Of a DNA stretch of 64,000 bases, positions 62,241-64,000 are shown piece by piece. This DNA is from an uncultured Dorea sp. (lineage in GTDB: Bacteria > Bacillota > Clostridia > Lachnospirales > Lachnospiraceae): the NCBI GenBank assembly GCA_910584615.1, contig CAJUAM010000006.1:37789-101788 (forward strand). Direction: 5' to 3'. Position 1 is the stretch's first letter. Each line of letters begins with the position of its first letter. The notes under the pieces are model-generated. The model worked only from the letters and a program-made list of their open reading frames with translations, did not search any database and had not been told where the DNA came from. The position numbers and the translations under genes were made by a program.

Positions 62241-63069
62241 TTGATCCGCTCTCCTTCCTTTGCCATCCGTCCTGATCATATTTTTCCAAAAATTCATCAA
62301 ACAGCTCTTCACCTGCCGCCCTAGCCCTTGCAGCATCCTCTAGTTTCTCATAGCTTCCCAGATACCGTGTCTTCCCCTGAAATGTGATCTGTGCCTGCCA
62401 TTTCCCACTCCGCTTGCTTTTATATACCCCCCGTATTCCACTTGTATTGTTCGCGAATATTTTCCGGCTACGGATATTTTCAATACAGGTTCCTTCAACA
62501 AAATGTTTGCTGTTTTGTGGCGTAGCTCTGTGTCCGCAGCTTTTTGTATGTCCGTTTTTCAGATTGCTCTGGCTTACCACTGTCTCCTTCCCGCACTCAC
62601 AGCGGCAGCGCCAGTAATGCTTTCCATTCCATTTACCGGTATAAGAGACTACCTTAAGACTCCCAAACTGTCTGCCTACCCATTCCTTTAAAGGCGGGCG
62701 GCTTAAACATCCGCAGCTTTTCTTATAGCCTGCCCGAAGCTGCCCTGTGGTTGTAATCACCTGATTACCGCAATCGCACTGACAGCGCCAGCATACCTGC
62801 CCATCTAATCCCCGCTCCTGTTCCTTTCGAAGAACAAGAAGGCGTCCGAACCGCTCCCCCGTCAGATCCGCGCCTTTCCTGCTCTTTGGTATACATCCGC
62901 AGTTTATGACCCAGCCATTTTTCAGGTGCCTGGAGGAAACTAAGATCTCATTGCCGCATTCACACCGGCAGCGCCATACCGCATACCCATTTCGGCGTTC
63001 TAAAGTCGGCTGTATCACGATTAATCTGCCGAATCTTTGTCCTGTCAGATCATTCTGTCTCTTTCCCAT
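62230..63069 (-). CDS. AP2-domain protein with three Cys-rich repeats
   Basis: About 279 aa from ATG 63069 (MGKRQNDLTGQRFGRLIVIQ), which has GGAGG 8 nt upstream; the open frame reaches 63204, through the invertible segment, and is not credible there. Three repeats of the type LTGxRFGRLxV...WRCRCECGN...CGC occupy about 8-190, each with five cysteines that could bind zinc. A C-terminal AP2-like DNA-binding domain (about 205-265) holds SGIRGVYKSKRSGKWQAQIT and YLGSYEKLEDAARARAAGE. Such proteins occur in phage and Firmicute genomes; here it is the first gene after the invertible promoter, so it may be a switch-linked regulator. Confidence 0.83.
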   Translation of the reverse strand: MGKRQNDLTGQRFGRLIVIQPTLERRNGYAVWRCRCECGNEILVSSRHLKNGWVINCGCIPKSRKGADLTGERFGRLLVLRKEQERGLDGQVCWRCQCDCGNQVITTTGQLRAGYKKSCGCLSRPPLKEWVGRQFGSLKVVSYTGKWNGKHYWRCRCECGKETVVSQSNLKNGHTKSCGHRATPQNSKHFVEGTCIENIRSRKIFANNTSGIRGVYKSKRSGKWQAQITFQGKTRYLGSYEKLEDAARARAAGEELFDEFLEKYDQDGWQRKESGSNDR

Positions 63070-63101
63070 GCGATTTACCTCCGTACCCCTTACTGCCCTA
63101 T

Positions 63102-63123
63102 CCGGTAAGGTGTACTTTTTCAA
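63102..63123. repeat. Recombination site A (inverted repeat, left)
   Basis: CCGGTAAGGT - GT - ACTTTTTCAA on the plus strand: two imperfectly symmetric 10-bp arms around a GT dinucleotide (63112-63113). Its inner part, GTGTACTTTTTC (63110-63121), is repeated exactly but inverted at 63193-63204. Layout fits a serine-recombinase crossover site. Confidence 0.75.
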
Positions 63124-63134
63124 ATGGGACATTA

Positions 63135-63162
63135 TTGACATTTTCTGAAAGTTGAATATAAT
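63135..63162 (+). promoter_or_regulatory. Invertible full-consensus sigma-A promoter
   Basis: TTGACA (63135-63140), a 16-bp spacer and TATAAT (63157-63162). It currently reads toward the 3' end of the recombinase gene, giving transcripts antisense to it. No comparable promoter was found on the minus strand of this segment, so the assembled orientation looks OFF for the downstream operon. Confidence 0.85.
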
Positions 63163-63190
63163 TGTAATTAATATAGAAGAAATGAAAAAT

Positions 63191-63212
63191 CCGAAAAAGT
63201 ACACTTTTTCGG
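63191..63212. repeat. Recombination site B (inverted repeat, right)
   Basis: CCGAAAAAGT - AC - ACTTTTTCGG: perfect 10-bp arms around an AC dinucleotide (63201-63202). Inverted relative to site A. On the minus strand the same palindrome, followed by ATTTTTC, could also fold as a terminator for the recombinase gene. Confidence 0.75.
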
Positions 63213-63234
63213 ATGGGAAAATTTTTTGATCAAA

Positions 63235-63843
63235 CTATTTTTGTATCTTAATTTGCTTTTTTGCTTTGTCATAGAATGTAGATTTTGACATTCCGCATAT
63301 ATTTGCCGCTTTTGCGACACTAATCTCCCCCTTTTTCCATCTATTGCAGGTCTCATAAAAATTATCCGGCAGTGAAACTGCCGGTCTTCCGAATTTTACA
63401 CCTCTTGCCTTTGCCGCCGCAATCCCTTCTGTCTGCCGTTGTCTGATACTTTTACGCTCACTTTCTGCCACAAAGCTCAAAATCTGCAAAACGATATCAC
63501 TTAAAAATGTTCCTGTCAGATCATTCTCTCTCCGGGTATCTAAAAGCGGCATATCAATTACTACAATATCAGACTTTTTCTCTTTTGTGATAATACGCCA
63601 CTGCTCTTGTATCTCCTGATAATTCCTTCCCAGACGGTCTATAGACTGAATATAAAGAATGGCATTTTCATCCAGTTTTCGCAGGAGCTTTTTATACTGG
63701 GGGCGGTTAAAGTCCTTCCCGCTCTGCTTGTCTACATAGATATTTTTCATCGGAACATGCGCCTTGATCATTGCAATAAGCTGCCTGTCCTCCCTCTGTC
63801 TGGCTGAACTCACCCGGCAATATCCATACAAATCCTGTCTCAT
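63235..63843 (-). CDS. Small serine recombinase (resolvase/invertase type)
   Basis: 202 aa, the length of Hin, Gin and Tn3-type resolvases. The catalytic serine is Ser12 in GYCRVSSARQ; conserved Arg and Asp residues occur in QSIDRLGRNYQEI and in AESERKSIRQRQTEGIAAAK. A C-terminal HTH (about 160-195, with ISVAKAANICGMSKSTFY) binds DNA. GGGAGGAG precedes the ATG. It carries no large-serine-integrase domains. Its location beside the inverted sites makes it the likely inverter of the promoter segment. A resolvase left from a mobile element is the alternative, but no transposase is near. Confidence 0.93.
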   Translation of the reverse strand: MRQDLYGYCRVSSARQREDRQLIAMIKAHVPMKNIYVDKQSGKDFNRPQYKKLLRKLDENAILYIQSIDRLGRNYQEIQEQWRIITKEKKSDIVVIDMPLLDTRRENDLTGTFLSDIVLQILSFVAESERKSIRQRQTEGIAAAKARGVKFGRPAVSLPDNFYETCNRWKKGEISVAKAANICGMSKSTFYDKAKKQIKIQK

Positions 63844-64000
63844 CGTATCTCCTCCCTATATGTATTTATCCCATTCATCTCCCTCATCATAGCATGCTGC
63901 TGTCTGATCCGTCTGCCTCCGGATTACTGATACAAAACTAAAAAAGGGGCTGTCGGTTAATACCGATTTTTAGTCTCTAAATCTTAAAATACGAATCTCT

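Larger units (their letters stand above)
63102..63212. mobile_element. Invertible promoter segment (inverton)
   Basis: Two inverted, related 22-bp sites with opposite core dinucleotides (GT at left, AC at right) bound about 87 bp that contain a full-consensus promoter and no gene. A serine recombinase gene lies 23 bp to the right. In the orientation given, the promoter reads rightward, away from the AP2 gene; inversion would place its -10 near 63157-63152 reading leftward, with a leader of about 75 nt before the AP2 ATG. Confidence 0.8.

Noticed and set aside
63070..63204. Longer AP2 protein starting at 63204
   Set aside because: This start would put coding sequence through the invertible promoter; the ATG at 63069 has GGAGG at ideal spacing and begins with the first Cys-rich repeat.
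63945..63980. Short hairpin CGGTTAATACCG followed by TTTTT at the right edge
   Set aside because: The stem is only four base pairs and the neighbouring gene is outside the window, so I do not call a terminator.

Overview
The window looks like chromosomal DNA of a spore-forming, Gram-positive gut-type Firmicute, most likely a member of the Lachnospiraceae. The grounds are an alpha/beta-type small acid-soluble spore protein, a tyrosine T-box leader, an ECF transporter module, a K+-dependent type membrane pyrophosphatase, a PadR-DUF1700-DUF4097-PspC envelope operon, and BTAD and AP2 regulators next to a large repeat-rich surface protein. No rRNA, tRNA, CRISPR array or intact insertion sequence was seen. 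The genus cannot be fixed from the sequence alone.

Layout. 1-7.6 kb: the 5' part of pyrC, then a minus-strand cell-envelope group (PucR/CdaR-type regulator, ftsE, ftsX, M23 hydrolase, S41 protease), a divergent WecG/TagA-like glycosyltransferase and a spore SASP. 7.8-10.2 kb: padR-DUF1700-DUF4097-PspC. 10.2-12.3 kb: two paralogous secreted proteins, each behind a promoter whose -35/-10 spacer carries a run of G residues (12 and 10). 12.3-15.8 kb: T-box-controlled tyrS with a zinc-ribbon/glycan-binding-type protein and an M15 peptidase. 15.9-23.8 kb: a full sialic acid to fructose-6-phosphate pathway (nanE, nanA, SSS symporter, YhcH, ROK kinase, RpiR regulator, nagA, with nagB divergent). 23.9-29.1 kb: a DMT exporter, two COG0523 GTPases (one with a His/Cys-rich metal-binding arm) and hppA. 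29.2-35 kb: truA, ecfT-ecfA-ecfA, cyclophilin, a papain-like unknown, proC. 35-41.2 kb: GntR and TetR regulators, acylphosphatase, HD hydrolase and an RND pump with a long coiled-coil insert. 41.4-50 kb: SDR reductase, proline iminopeptidase, YitT protein, an amino-acid ABC transporter, uppP, a HAD phosphatase and a coiled-coil/SleB wall hydrolase. 50.1-56.4 kb: AraC regulator with divergent GH2 beta-galactosidase, and a chemoreceptor.

The most striking region is 56.5-63.9 kb. A small serine recombinase (63235-63843) lies beside an approximately 90-bp segment bounded by two related 22-bp sites in inverted orientation (63102-63123 and 63191-63212). Between them is a full-consensus sigma-A promoter (TTGACA, 16 bp, TATAAT). 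As assembled it points away from the downstream genes. Inversion would aim it at a co-directional series: AP2 protein, BTAD regulator, a 120-aa protein and a 1340-aa surface protein. I read this as a self-contained DNA-inversion switch for a surface-protein operon. Together with the two poly-G promoters at 11.2 and 12.3 kb, the window appears to hold two mechanistically different phase-variation systems for exported proteins. Both are inferred from sequence and are directly testable.
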